Assembly (NCBI GenBank): GCA_007922225.1
Contig: ML679968.1
Span: 8,739,022-8,803,021 of the forward strand
DNA from: Emydura subglobosa
Lineage: Eukaryota; Chordata; Testudines; Chelidae
Reading direction: 5' to 3'
Length of the DNA stretch: 64,000 nucleotides
Shown here: positions 10,091 through 22,227 of the stretch, one piece after another
Numbering within the stretch: the stretch's first letter is position 1
Layout of the letters: every line of letters starts with the position of its first letter
Notes under the pieces: model-generated
Seen by the model: only the letters and a program-made list of their open reading frames with translations
Database searches by the model: none
Told to the model about the DNA's origin: nothing
Program-made: the position numbers and the translations under genes

Positions 10091-11629
10091 GTGGCTGATT
10101 CTGTAAAATTCAAATAATGAAGACCCTTACAAGTAGTGGCATTTAAGTGTATAATTAACTAAATTATAAATACTATAGTTTTTTATATAAAATTGCAAGA
10201 GCACAGATTTTTCAAAGATTATACAAAGCTTCAGCCTGTTTTAAGTCAATTACTTTAAATGACTCTACTTTGCTTTGCAGTCATCCGCATCCCCCTCTTT
10301 TTAGTAGCTTTTGCATAATGAAACCCAAAATCATGAATAGTAGTTTCCAAATGATCAACTGTGCTACCACCAATCAGTGTTCAATGCAGTTCTTCATGTT
10401 GGTCAGGTTACATTAAGATTTGTGTCTCATTTGGTTTTTGGGTCAAATCCTGTTTTGTTTTGTGTTCTTTCCTTTTTTCAAAGAGACTTTTATTGGGACA
10501 TTATTGTTACAAAAGAAGAGGTGAAAGAGTAATGGGAATTCCAGGCCCCATGACCATGTTGTAATTTGTACAGCAGGTAGAAAAGATAGAGTGAAAGAAC
10601 TGCTTAGGCTTAAACATGCCCATCACTATGATGGGGACATACTTAAAAAGGGTTGCCAATTTTTTTAGTTAGTTTTTGCTCTTATTTTTCACCGACATAA
10701 TTTTCTCACTTAACTTTTCATAGCTGATCCACTTTCAATACACACATTTCACTTATTTGATTTTCTGAAAGCCTTTAACATGTTATTAGTCATATTACAT
10801 CTGCTTAGAAGAGTTTCTGTCGTGCCTGATGTACATACTGAGCCTTTGAATTTGTTAGCCATACTTTAAATAATGTAAGGAAGTACCAAAGGCATGAATA
10901 GTATGTCATTAAGTTATATACTGTAGCTGCAAATTGGAACCCCTGCTGTCTAAGTTATGTATTTTAGAGTCAATCATAGTAAATCTGTACTTTTTCTGTT
11001 TTTAAATAAATTGGTTTCACTCTTTTCTGAATGTTTACAATTCACAAATTAGACACTTTATTTATTATAAAAGTAACAAAAACAGTACGTGCAAAAAGAC
11101 ACAGAAATATTCACCTTAGAATACAAAGCTGTGACAATAGCATTCTTTTCAAAATTCTCCTGTTCCTTTTTCTTAAATAGATGTCAGTTAGTTGTGATTT
11201 TTTTCTTAGCTGAAGCATGGCTGTAAACAGGAACGCATAAAGTAAATCACTATGCTGTATATATGGCATACAATTTCCTATGGGTAGATTTTTTAAAAAT
11301 TATTTTATTATCAAACGTTTTATCGTTATAGTTCTGGGTGTAAACATTTCCAGTTATAAACCCTGGCTAATAGAGATCATATTGAGCTTGATTTTCAAAA
11401 TATAGGGATGCTTGGATTGCATTCATGAATCCATTTGTGCACACACACAACAGACTTGCATGTATAAATGGCCAGTTAGTTGAGAGTGGAGTTCTGCAAT
11501 ATGTTCTATTGGGGTTGCATATGGAGAATATCCATAAATTAAAGCAAGTGGAGAATGTGTCTGCCTATTTACTGAGTGGATTTTATGTAGAGAGCATATA
11601 ACAGTGTTCCACAATGTTCACTGATTTCC
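10091..11629. other. Intronic, nothing recognised
   Basis: AT-rich intron with no clear repeat or gene. Confidence 0.4.
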
Positions 11630-11960
11630 AGTATATTTCCAAGTGAAATTCAAGGTACTGGCATTGACTTACAAAGCCCTGACTGCATGCGGCTTGGTTA
11701 GCTGGGGAACTACCTCACTTTCCATTCTGTACTGATGTAATTGCAATTAATAAAGGCATTCAAGATGGTGTTCCTTTAATTGGAAAGGGAAGGAACTCCT
11801 GATACAGGGATTTTCCTTGCAGGGTCCTTGACTGTGGAACTTTTTTTCCTTTTCAGTCAGTCAGAGCCTGAATTTGTTGTTCTTCTGGGCACACTGTAGA
11901 GCCCCAACTCTTTTTGTGGACATTTGAGATGGAGTTGGGTTCTGGTTACTGTATTTGGTG
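11630..11960 (+). mobile_element. L2/L3-like LINE 3' fragment
   Basis: The plus-strand translation at 11640-11700 reads FKVLALTYKALTACG, matching the conserved FKvLlLtYKAlhG segment near the C-terminus of L2/L3 reverse transcriptases. Sequence to about 11960 is probably its diverged 3' tail. Confidence 0.55.
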
Positions 11961-13403
11961 TGGGTTTTTTGGATTTCTCTTGCTTTGCTACTGTTATGGG
12001 ATAATCCCACTTAAGTAAACAGTATAGTATTTTTTTAATTGACCTAAAAAGAGAAAGCTAGTGTCATGGATATGTGCTGAAGAAATCTAAAGAAATAAAT
12101 TACTAACCTTTTGTGTACATTCTACCAGTCTATGTTTAAATAATCACAATAATTGCTTGTGCCAATGTGGAAAGCAAATGATTATAGACCACCAATGTTT
12201 TGAGAATTAGTCTTACTTTGGGAAATTCTGGGTATACTGAAGGTGGAACTGGAAGTGCACAGAACTTTGGAACTGCTTAACACATTAGCAGTTTTTCTCC
12301 ATTTATCTCTTAGTAAGCCAGCAGAGAGAGTGATGACCCTCTGTTCTGACAGCAGATGGCTCAGCTGATAGTTACTTGAGTTAGTATGGTGAGCTGACTC
12401 ACTAGGTGCATATCAATGAGAAAGTCCTACAGGAGATCTATTAGGTGTTAGTTAGAAAAGCTCAAATGGTGGGAACAATTGTGAATGACTGCTTCCTCAT
12501 AATTATTAACTTTCCCCAAAATGAGGCTGAGGGAAAATTTCTAATGGATCCTTGTTATTGCCTTATTCAATATTTTTATTTACTTTATGAAAATTTACTT
12601 ATCCCATGCTCTAGGCCTACCTGCAATTCATTATTAGACAATATAGTATGTATTAAAAAAATCAGTTCTATTAAAATATCAAAATCATACAACCCATCAA
12701 TCCCTTACACAGCCCAGTCAGAACTTTTTAAACAGACATGCTTTCCAACATGCTCTCAAAATCAACCGGTTGGAGCGTTGGGCAGTGAGCTGCAGTAGAA
12801 TAAAGGACACTGCACTAAAAATGCCCAGCGTCCAGTCACTTACCATTTAAACCTTGAGTTTATTAATTCAGGTACTTCACCTGCATTCAACCCTGTGATA
12901 AGACATAGAGAGGGAGTAGCCAGGATCCAAACTGTTACCAGAAATGAACTAGAAGCCAGAGAACACTATGAAGTACAGGCAAAATATGCTTCCTTGAGAG
13001 ATTTTCTTGTAGCAACATAATCTGGAGGTGACAAAAACATGGACAACTGTGATGAGAACCACATTTGAAAGCAAAAGTTACAATATCCTGGCTAAGAATA
13101 GATGCTAAAAAGCACTCACAGTTTTTCAGGCTGTATTTTATGTATCATAATTACAATAAATAATGTACACACTAAAGAAGTAGCTAGAGCTCAATGTGCT
13201 GCAATCTGAGAAGCCTCAGGAAGTTCAGGAATCTCCTTGTAACTCCTGCTTAGTCCATGGAATCTTTAATTTTATTTATTTATTATATTTCAGGTTTCTA
13301 AGTGCTCACCTTAAATTCAACATACTTTAGAGAAATTGTAAACAAAAAAAAAATGATGACACACTCAACAGATTTGTTAGAGCTGCCGATGGGCTACCCA
13401 CCT
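11961..13403. other. Intronic, nothing recognised
   Basis: AT-rich. The short ORF at 12445-12798 has no family resemblance. Confidence 0.4.
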
Positions 13404-13786
13404 AGGGTTGCTACCTGTCCGGTTTTTGGCTTTTATGTCTGAGTGCCATTTGGGGTTGCCAGGTGTTCATTTTCAGGACCTGGCAACCCTAAATGGCACC
13501 CAAGCGAAAAGCCCACTGACCACAGAGTGGGGAGAGACACCGGACATTAACTTGTGCCAGCCCCTGCTCAGCCATGTCTGCTTCCTACCTGTAGGCTGGC
13601 TCCTTGAGATGATCCAGCAAGCAATGGGGTGCGAGGGGGAGCGGAGTGAGCGACAGGGGCGGGGCCATGTGAGGAAGAGGTGGAGCTGGGGTGGGGCCTT
13701 AGGATAATCAGAGAAGGGAGAGGAGCCGTGGAGGAAAAGGCAGGCTGGGGGTCCGGTTGTCTGCAAGTAGAAAGGTGGCAACCCTA
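13404..13786. mobile_element. Non-autonomous DNA transposon with AGGGTTGC termini
   Basis: Terminal inverted repeats: TAGGGTTGCTACCTGTCCGG near the left end, and the reverse complement TAGGGTTGCCACCTTTCTAC at the right. GC-rich interior compared with its AT-rich flanks. The flanking 8-mers are similar but imperfect (CTACCCAC / TAACCCAC), which would suit a hAT-type 8-bp duplication. Contains a 22-bp hairpin at 13443-13499. Confidence 0.7.
13443..13499. repeat. Hairpin inside the AGGGTTGC transposon
   Basis: The arm 13443-13464 (GTGCCATTTGGGGTTGCCAG...) pairs with 13478-13499 at 21 of 22 positions around a 13-nt loop. The arm repeats the terminal GGGTTGCCA motif. Confidence 0.9.
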
Positions 13787-14254
13787 ACCCACATATTCAA
13801 AATTAAATTAACCCCTTGAATACAAGTGACCATAGACAAAACCTCCATGCCACCAGCCCCTCACCCACCTCCTCTCCATGTGCATTGTTAAAAAACATAC
13901 GGTTTGCAGACTGCCTGGAAAATTAACTAATCCACGTGGTGGTGCACAAAAGAAACACAGGAATTGCTATATCAGATCAGTCTTACGATCTGTGTACTGA
14001 CAGGGACCAGTACCAGATGCTTCAGATCGTACAAGAAACCCTGAAGCGGGCAATGCAAGAACGACTTGCACATAGAAAAAGTTTTTTCCTAATGCACAGT
14101 AGTTAGAGTTTGGCTTATGCCCTGAAATATGACGGTTTACATCCTTTCCATCTAATTTTATATCAGTTGTCCTTTTTCAAGTCCTAGTTAATGTAACTCT
14201 GGCAAAAGTGAATTCCAAACAAGGGAACCCTTCAGAAAAAAAATGTCCTGCTTC
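13787..14254. other. Intronic, nothing recognised
   Basis: No gene or clear repeat family. Confidence 0.4.
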
Positions 14255-14780
14255 CAGTCCCCTCTTTATTAAACGTTTGGGAAAGTGTAGCTTGACTGGC
14301 CCTACTTACTGCATTTGTGACAGTGTCCCATATGGAGACAAGTGATCTGAGGTAACCAGCTCTCAAACCATTTAGGGCTTTACAGATTAAAACCAAAACC
14401 TTGAATACCACCCAGAAATATATATTTAGTGTGTGAAGATCACAGGGGACTGGTGTAATGTGCTATCTGCGTGATGTAGTACTCAGGTCCCAAGCACAAT
14501 TTTTTCGGGCCAGGTACAAACTTTTAACACAGGCCCCTCTCCCACATACACATCACAACCCCTCATCCCATACGTACAATCTCATGAGCCATGAAATTTT
14601 TTTTTCTCGTGGTAATGGGGGTTGCAGCCTGGGCTCGTCCCTCCAGGGCCTCCAGGCCCCAGTAAATCAGACCCTTTCCCCCTCCCCCATGTGGGGGCCC
14701 TGGTAGTACTTAACAAGCAAGTGGCTGCATCCTGCAACAGCTTCTAAATAGTCTCAGCACGTAAATCCTAATTTGTGTCT
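14255..14780. mobile_element. Old LINE-type relic (L2/L3-like tail)
   Basis: Contains TTTAGGGCTTTACAGATTAA, CCTTGAATACCACCCAGAAA and GGTGTAATGTGCTATCTG, then after an interruption GGCTGCATCCTGCAACAGCT. These are the conserved blocks of a widespread reptile L2/L3-like tail. Orientation not fixed. Interrupted by the hAT MITE at 14484-14702. Confidence 0.55.
14484..14702. mobile_element. hAT MITE with perfect 8-bp duplication
   Basis: 219-bp element with short inverted ends CAGGTCCCA and, at the right, GGGGCCCTG (reverse complement CAGGGCCCC). It is flanked by perfect GTAGTACT at 14476-14483 and 14703-14710. An 8-bp duplication with CAGG-type ends is diagnostic of hAT. It sits inside the L2-like relic. 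Confidence 0.85.
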
Positions 14781-16733
14781 TCCAGGCTGGAAGGTGACTT
14801 CTGTGATTGCAAAACTCACTCTCTGTGTTTGTTGAGGCAATGTGGGGAATTGGACAAGGGTGAAGAAATATCAACAGACTCCAGACTAATGGGGTGAATC
14901 TTTAATGCTCTTTTGCAATTTGATCTGCCCTGGGGACTGCCATCAAAAATAGAGGTGAAAAAAGAAAACTAGATATTTAACCACATTTAGGAAGGCAGGA
15001 CTTTTAAAGACATGGTATAAATGTTTTCCCCTATTTTTTATTTAGAAAGCAGCTAAAGGAAAGAAATATTTATAAAGTTTCTTTCAATCCTAATTCTTTC
15101 AGTTTACAGGGTTTGTTCCCCTCTCTCCCCACCCGTCCACACACTAGCTGGGTTAAATATTTGTAGAAGAAAAATGTGGTGTTGCATGGTTTGAAAGTAA
15201 TTTAGCTCTTAAGTGTTCTAGATGCTGAACTGCATGTTTATTTATGGATATATTTGTCTTATGGAGACAAAAAAGGCATTCAAATTTTGTACAAAAATAA
15301 TCTGGTCAAAGGTTTTTTTTCACTTGATGCCTATGATTGTAATAGGAAAGGAGAATTATAATTGGTTCTTATTCTTTGGGGTATCCCTATTTTAGGGGAA
15401 AAAATTCTTTCCATTTGTCATGATAATGTATCAAGTAGTTGCTAAGGGACTTGATGAAATCTGATGCAAAATAATAAATTATGTTCTGCAGCCTTCTTTT
15501 CCTGTACGTGATATGGGTGCATAAACACAAAGAGACTGGTATACCTACACATTCAAAAAGCATTCTATTCAGATTAGCAGGTCACTGGAGATGTGTTACT
15601 AATTGTTTTAGGGAATTCATTAGGGGTATTATCACCTATTAATTATGCATGGTAAGTAGGAAAAAAGGGGGAAAATCTTCCATTTATGATAAACTGCTCA
15701 CTGAATTATCTTTTTTCTTTTCAAGACCTTGAGCATTTTTTGGAGATGCCAACAGAGCAATCATTGGATAATTAGATTTTAATTAACAAGAATTTTCACT
15801 AAAATGTTTTTTAATGTCTTCTGGGTTACAGAAAACAATGAATAAAATCCTCTTTCAGAAAGATCTAGTGCACTTATCCTCTCTGTAGCTCAAATTATCT
15901 TTGTAATCACACCCAGTGCCTATCATAAAAATGATTCTTCAGAGTTTTTTAACAAAGAATAAAGACTAAAACAAACAACTGGATGTTAGAGGTATTTTTG
16001 TTGCTTATTTGTAATCTATTAACTTAGAAATACCTGCAGAAAACTTTGGAAGGCCCAGTGCATGCCACTTTATTGCTCTATGTCCTCTTTATTTATTTTT
16101 TTAAAATTACTCTGCTCCTGTTCCTGAAATATGAAACTGCTGATAATTTTCAGAGATATGATTTCCCTCCCCCCCCTTTGCCTCTCCTCCCCCACATTTA
16201 TTCAGTTGTGTGTGTGAGGATGAACTTTTAATATTCTTTCTGGGTTTTTAGCATCATTTCAGAAAAGCTACATACAAGGTGATCAGTTAGCACTGACAGA
16301 TTATTTATTGGCTAAACAGGGCAAAGGATTTTATGGAATGATAGTACACTGATCGCTACATCATGAAATGAGTGCACTTGTAAGATGATTACCAAATGTT
16401 CTCCATAAAGCAGTGTATTTGGAAACAAAATATTTGTATCATGATAGGTTAGTATTATAAAGATAAAAGACCTTGTAGCACAGAAAAAAGCTGGAAAAAT
16501 GGCAGGTTTATCTGTTAAAGCATGCTTAATACTTCTATTCCAGAATTTATTTATCTTACAATAATAGTGAGCATTTATTCAAAGACATAAGACAGATGGT
16601 TAAAACTAAGCCTGGGCAAGGCTGAAGTGTTGCTGATTTGAAGAAGGAAACACTTCCAATTAATAGTAGAGATGTTGTCTTTACTTTCCATCAAAGATAC
16701 CTTTCCCTTCCTATCAATCAAAATAAAGCAGTA
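14781..16733. other. Intronic, nothing recognised
   Basis: AT-rich. No ORF or repeat supported. Confidence 0.4.
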
Positions 16734-18700
16734 TATAGGAATTGCCGTACTGGAACATTTAGTCTAGTAGCTTGTCTTTGACAGTGGCTATCCCTACATG
16801 CTTGAGAGGCAGATGTAAGAAACCCACAGCATGCCGATATGGGTAATCTGCCCTTCCCATCACATTTCATCCTATTCTCTAATAGTTAGAGATTGGCTTA
16901 AGCTCTGATGCATGAGGTTGAATGTCTTTTCCATAAAAATTGTTATTAATTATAGCTCTGGGTATTTTTATCTATATCAATGTCCAATCTTGAATCTTGT
17001 TAAGGTCTTAGCATCAATGATTTCCTGTGGCAATGAGTTCCATAGTTTAATTACACATTTTGTGTTTGTTTTCCATCTTTTAATTTCATTGAATACCCCT
17101 TTGTTCTTATTTTATAAGGAGCCCAGAAGTTCCCAATCTACCTTCACTAGAACATTCAGTGTTTTATAAAAGTTTATCCTGTCCCTTCTTTTTTATTTTC
17201 ATAACGTAAACAATCCCACTCTTTTCAATCTCAGTTTATATGAGTTTTTTTCCAGGCTCTTGAGCATTCTCATTCCTGTTTGCTGAACCCCCTTTAGCTC
17301 TGCAATATCCTATATGAGATGGGATGATGCAGTATTTAGAGAAGGCTGCACCTTTGATTTATATAAAGGTTTCATAATATTGTTCATATTATTTACCAAC
17401 CCATTCCTTGTGCAACCTGACATTTTGTTTACTTTTTTGCTTGAACCTGTACATTGAGCAGAGGTTTTCATTGAGCTGTCTACAGTGATGTCTACAGGCC
17501 CTTTTCATGAGTTTATATAGTTAATATAGAATCCTGGAAGATGTACAAGTAGTTTAATTATTTCTCTCCAATGGGCATTACTTTGCATCTGTCAGCTATT
17601 GGATTTAATTTGTCATTTTGTTGCCCATTCACCTAGCTTGTTTAGGTCCCTCTGAAGATTATCACAGTCCTCTCTGGTTCTGTCTAAACTACCTAAAGTT
17701 TTTGTCATCAGCAGATGTTACTCTCTCTCTACTCACTCTCTTTCTGGATCAGTAATAAGTATATTTAAGCAACGCAGGACAAAGTACAGAACCTTGAGGC
17801 TTCCTGCTGTTAACCTTTAGCCAAGATGAAAATTGACCATGTAATTTGACTATTTTATTTATGCTTTCTCCTTGACAGTTTTTTATCCATAACAGTATTT
17901 TGCAGAAACAATGTCATCATGAGCTTCCAGATGTTTTGTTTTATTTTTTATTATAGTTTCAAACAATTTGCCAGGTACAGATATAAGGCTATACACCCCA
18001 CATATACTGCCTGAGAGCTCTAATTAGTTCCCTACCTTTTTCCATGGGTGTGCCCAGACTCACCGAAGAGTTACAAGGAAGGAGTTCAGTGCAATTGGGA
18101 TTGAGAGACCCAGGAGAGAGGTGGTCTGGAGTTTCTTTCTTGTGGGATGTACCTAACAGAAACCAGGTGTAGAGAGAACCTCAGATGGACTAAAAACTCA
18201 AGCCCAGGACTGGCAGAAGTTGCTTAGTTTGAATTTTTGCCTGGCTTTTGATGTTTACTGAGGGTTCTGGAGGGAGAAACCCTGCTAGCTGCTTTTCTGG
18301 AAAAGCATGAGTGATGAAAAACACTGTGTTGATTACCACTATTTTGTCAGATCCTATTTGTTTGGGACAGTGATACCCTGGAATGGGAGGTGGAACTATA
18401 GTGTGACCTGCTTGGAGGGCCAAATCAGCACCATACAAGACTATCAAGGTAACGAGGAGAGGGGGGCAGAGTCACTTAAATGTTCTTTCATGCTACGAGT
18501 GCTCTGGGCAGTGAGACTGACAGGCTTACTGGTCTATAATTCCCACGGTCACACCAAAGCCTTTTTTAAAATATAGTTACAACATTGTTACCTTTCAATT
18601 CTCTAAAACAGTAGCTGTGTTTAATGAGAGATCATATTTTTGTTAATAGCTCAGCCACTTCATACTTATGCTGCTTCAAAACCTCAAGGTCCTGCTGCTC
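16734..18700 (-). mobile_element. Old CR1 LINE fragment, interrupted
   Basis: Minus-strand CR1. The 3' end lies near 16740 (AGGAATTGCCGTACTGGAAC). Through 17990 it follows the CR1 ORF2 order, for example GTTCCATAGTTTAATTACAC and CAGGACAAAGTACAGAACCT. CR1-like sequence resumes at about 18512 (ACTGACAGGCTTACTGGTCT) and runs to about 18700. Heavily decayed. It is interrupted by about 500 bp of foreign sequence. Confidence 0.75.
18010..18510. mobile_element. Foreign insert in the old CR1, family uncertain
   Basis: About 500 bp without CR1 similarity separates the two CR1 parts. Blocks such as GTTTGGGACAGTGATACCCT and GACCTGCTTGGAGGGCCAAA resemble non-coding parts of turtle Ty3/Gypsy elements as I remember them, but no termini or duplication could be fixed. 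Confidence 0.4.
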
Positions 18701-19817
18701 ACAAAGACTAAGCAATTGGGTACCATAAGTGTGACAAAAAAAAAAAAAGCCTTCCTCTACATTTAGTTTCTAGAAAATTGACCTACTTCTCGAAGAGAAG
18801 GATCTGTACACAGGGATCAGGTACTTTTGTCACCTCCAGAGATCATTACTGCAATCTGTTTCTGAGATGGAAGGAAGAAGCAAAAGAGGCCCCAGCCTGT
18901 TCGTTCTTCAGAGGTATTAGAAAGTCAGAATAGTACCAATTCACAAAAGAGTCGTCAGCAAAATGCATCCTGGTACAAAATTTGAATTTTATCAACACTA
19001 GTTTGGAATAAGCTGCTTAATTCTCCTCCCCCTGCCTCAACTGCCCCTACCCCATCCCCCCATCAATAACATGGTCATCCCAAACTCAAGCTACCAAATC
19101 TTTATTCCACAAAACAGCATCAGATGTTTTAGGAGGAACATACCTATAGTTCTAAGATTACCTTTAATATTTCTTTATCAGGGCCTGTTTTCAGTTGTTT
19201 ATAATTTTGCCAAACCAACTATTCAGGCTGACATTTTCAGTGCATGCTCTGCCTCATGTTTGGAACAGGAACTTGAAATTTGGGAAGGAGGAAGTGCTGG
19301 GATCAGAGAGATTTCTTTTGCCATCGTCTTGAAAATTCAGCTATAATTTCAGAGGTTATAAACCTCTAAAAATTACCATTTCTGCTCATTCAATAGCGCT
19401 TATTAGAGACTAGTTACTAAAACCCTTGAATGGTCCATCTGCACTGATCATGCTCCTGTCCCACAGACCTCCCTTTATGCCCTTGATACCCAAAATCTTA
19501 AGATGGGTGTACAGTGGGGCATCAATAGCAGCTTCTGCCACTTTGGCCTAGAATAAAATATGCTGGGAGCCAGGAATGTGATCATGAGTTCTAGCCCCCC
19601 CAGATTTCCCAGTAATTGTAGTTGTTAATCCCGTGCGTTTCACAGCCCTTTTTACTGACCAAGACCTTTGAGCCCCGTCTTTGGAGGCAAGAAAGTATAA
19701 TTTTCTACATTTTCCAGGAACAGAGCTTGCATTTCCGACAGAGCTGAGAATAGATTTTTATATATAGTCATCTCTGTACTAGCTCAGTGCCAGATTCTGT
19801 TGTACCTCTTGCAAAGT
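18701..19817. other. Intronic, nothing recognised
   Basis: No gene or confidently named repeat. A short A run lies at about 18737-18748. Confidence 0.4.
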
Positions 19818-19932
19818 ATAGTCTCAGTCACTGGTCTGTGGACAGGCACTGGTCCCTGTGATCTCTCTGACACAGTTTAGGAAGGCAGCAAGTTGGTCCC
19901 TGGTATCAAAAAGATTCAGAAACACTGGTCTA
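19818..19932. mobile_element. hAT-like relic
   Basis: GTCACTGGTCTGTGGACAGG, TTGGTCCCTGGTATCAAAAA and AGATTCAGAAACACTGG follow the layout of a hAT end (reverse complement CCAGTGTTTCTGAATCT). Only one end is recognisable. Confidence 0.45.
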
Positions 19933-20039
19933 TAAGGACAAGCAAATGTGGGTTTAAGAAAGAGGATCTCTGTCAATAGCTCAGCAATTGGATGGTGGGG
20001 GCAGGAAGAAGAACATAGAAAAGATTCCTGAAAGAAGTT

Positions 20040-20250
20040 TATTTTAATTAGGTTTTTGAAGGACGATAAAGTGTGTATGTACGTATTGAAGTAGAGATTG
20101 TTCCAGGCCTAGAGTGCAGCATGATATAAGGCACAAGACTGAAAGTGGAAGAAAGAGATCAAGAGAGCAATTAAGTGAGAGGATAAGCAAGATGTACAGT
20201 AATTGCAGGTACAATGATTTAGGCCCTGGAACATGGAAGGTGAAGATGAG
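20040..20250. repeat. Probable ancient interspersed repeat
   Basis: AGGTTTTTGAAGGACGATAA and ATTGTTCCAGGCCTAGAGTG resemble a dispersed amniote repeat block, judged from memory. Not classified. Confidence 0.35.
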
Positions 20251-20351
20251 ACACTTGAATGTGTGGCTATATTAGGCATTTATAGCAGTTTCATTGTAAA
20301 TTATCAGAAGTAAGTGTCCCGTTGCTCATTTCTTGTGACCACTTTCACAAA

Positions 20352-20352
<1 letters not shown>

Positions 20353-20376
<24 letters not shown>
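20353..20376. repeat. Poly(T) tract, 24 nt
   Basis: Uninterrupted T run. Confidence 0.95.
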
Positions 20377-20382
<6 letters not shown>

Positions 20383-21644
20383 GGACATGTTGTGGAAAAG
20401 TTAGGAAATAGTAAGTGATTTAAAAAGGTATATAATATAAATTTGTTATGCTTTGACAGTCCTAGGGTGATGTATAATATCTAAAAAGTATGTAACAAGG
20501 CTAAAATTACAGCAGACACTCTTCAAACATTAAAGATGTTACATGTCTAAATTTAAAATCTCCTGAAGATAGTGGAAAGAAGCATTATCTGAGAATGTGT
20601 ACTACAACATTTCTCTCAAAGATGTTTCCCTTCTAGATGCTGATGTTGGGGTATGAGCTTTTTCTTCATCCTTCATTCCCTCTTGTATTAAACAATAATT
20701 CTCAGTTGTTTGGACACTTTGTTTCTGTCATCTTTTCTCTTCTATCTTTTGACTGTTATCTCATCTTACATTCAGCTGGAAAGCAACCAGTATGTTCCAA
20801 AGCTGATGTTTGACTTTGAATTGTCAGATAGGAGTATATTAGTGGGGCTGTTTTATTGATACAGGGATTATTTTAAATTAATTGTCTGTAAATTTACTTG
20901 AAAAACAGTCACAGCTACTTTTTGAGCATCTAGCATTAGTATGCGCAGTTCCTTAGTTAAGGATGATTAATGTTCACTATGTTGACTGCCATTTTATTTT
21001 TTAAATAAAAATGTTGGGACTGGTTTTCTTTCCATCATGAAGAAATGGATTTAGTTTAGGTTAGTTTTGTTTTCAAACTGAGCTCCTGTAGGAAGTTTGA
21101 GGGAACAGGGGTGGGAGGAGAGAGGAAGAGAGAGAAGAGTGGATTGCAGAAAGTTAAGTAGTCCTGTGGTAATTTGGTTATTCATGAAAAACCCTGAACA
21201 TCCCAAAATATAGTTTCTCTCAGAAAATCCTGAAATACATCCATTTCATTTTTAAAGCACCTGTTCCAACCCATCATCATTTACATAACTTTAAAAAAAT
21301 CTGTGAATTGAGTCCTCAGATTCACTGTCTGAGTTGAGTGTGTGATCTGGCTTTGTGTAAAGTGATTACTAGTAAGGGCTTCACTCAGTGTCACTCCAAG
21401 GATGAAGAAATTCATCCTAGAATGCTGTATTTTAATAAAAGGATTTCAGTTACTGTTCAGTATGTAGACATCATAATGCTTGTGACATACTGTGTAGCTT
21501 TAGGATCAGACCAAACATTGGAATAATAGCATCATGGAAAAGAGTGAAAAAGCAGGATGTCTGAATTGAGCCTCTTATCTTTTTTTTTTTTGTTGATTTC
21601 TATATGATGTATAGTTTCTAACATACTGTATAAGGCACCCATTC
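20377..21644. other. Intronic, nothing recognised
   Basis: AT-rich; no feature supported. Confidence 0.4.
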
Positions 21645-21930
21645 TGCAATGAGCTCTAAAAGAATCTGCCTGGATGCCTGCAGATTATCAACCAGCACAA
21701 CTGTTCTAGTCTCTGTATCATATCTAGGCTTAAATCCAATTTGACAGGTGTCAAGGAGATCTGAGAAATCCTGATGTTGCTGGAGCTACCCATTCTTTAC
21801 TAAAAACAGATGAGTTGATACAAAGGCCTAAAATTATCTTCCTTAAATGTAGGCGATATCTTACTTATCCTCAAGGAGGCACTGGCAATCATCTTCAACA
21901 GTAGCCTCAAAATTTTCCTGTCTGTCTTTC
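21645..21930 (-). mobile_element. L2/L3-like LINE fragment
   Basis: GGCTTAAATCCAATTTGACA, TGCTGGAGCTACCCATTCTT and AAAGGCCTAAAATTATCTTC follow the reverse complement of an L2/L3 reverse-transcriptase thumb region. Heavily decayed. Confidence 0.5.
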
Positions 21931-22227
21931 ACCAGCCAGGAGAGAAAGGAACTAATTCAAAGGTCACAGACACGAGTCTCTGCAGTACCCCACCTGAGCA
22001 AGAAATACAAGCTAAAATACACTCCAAGGTTATGTCTATGCAATGAGCCAGATGTATGTTTCTCCTGCTCGTGCTCTCATAGAGATAGCATGAGTATAAA
22101 TAGCAATATAGCCATAGTAGCACTGGTAGCAGCAAAAGAAGCATGGCTTTTCCATGCCGAGTACATAATTCATAGTATAGACATAGCCCAAGATGTCTTT
22201 GTGTTTAGCCCCTCTCAAGACATACTT
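21931..22227. other. Intronic, nothing recognised
   Basis: No gene or repeat supported. Confidence 0.35.
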
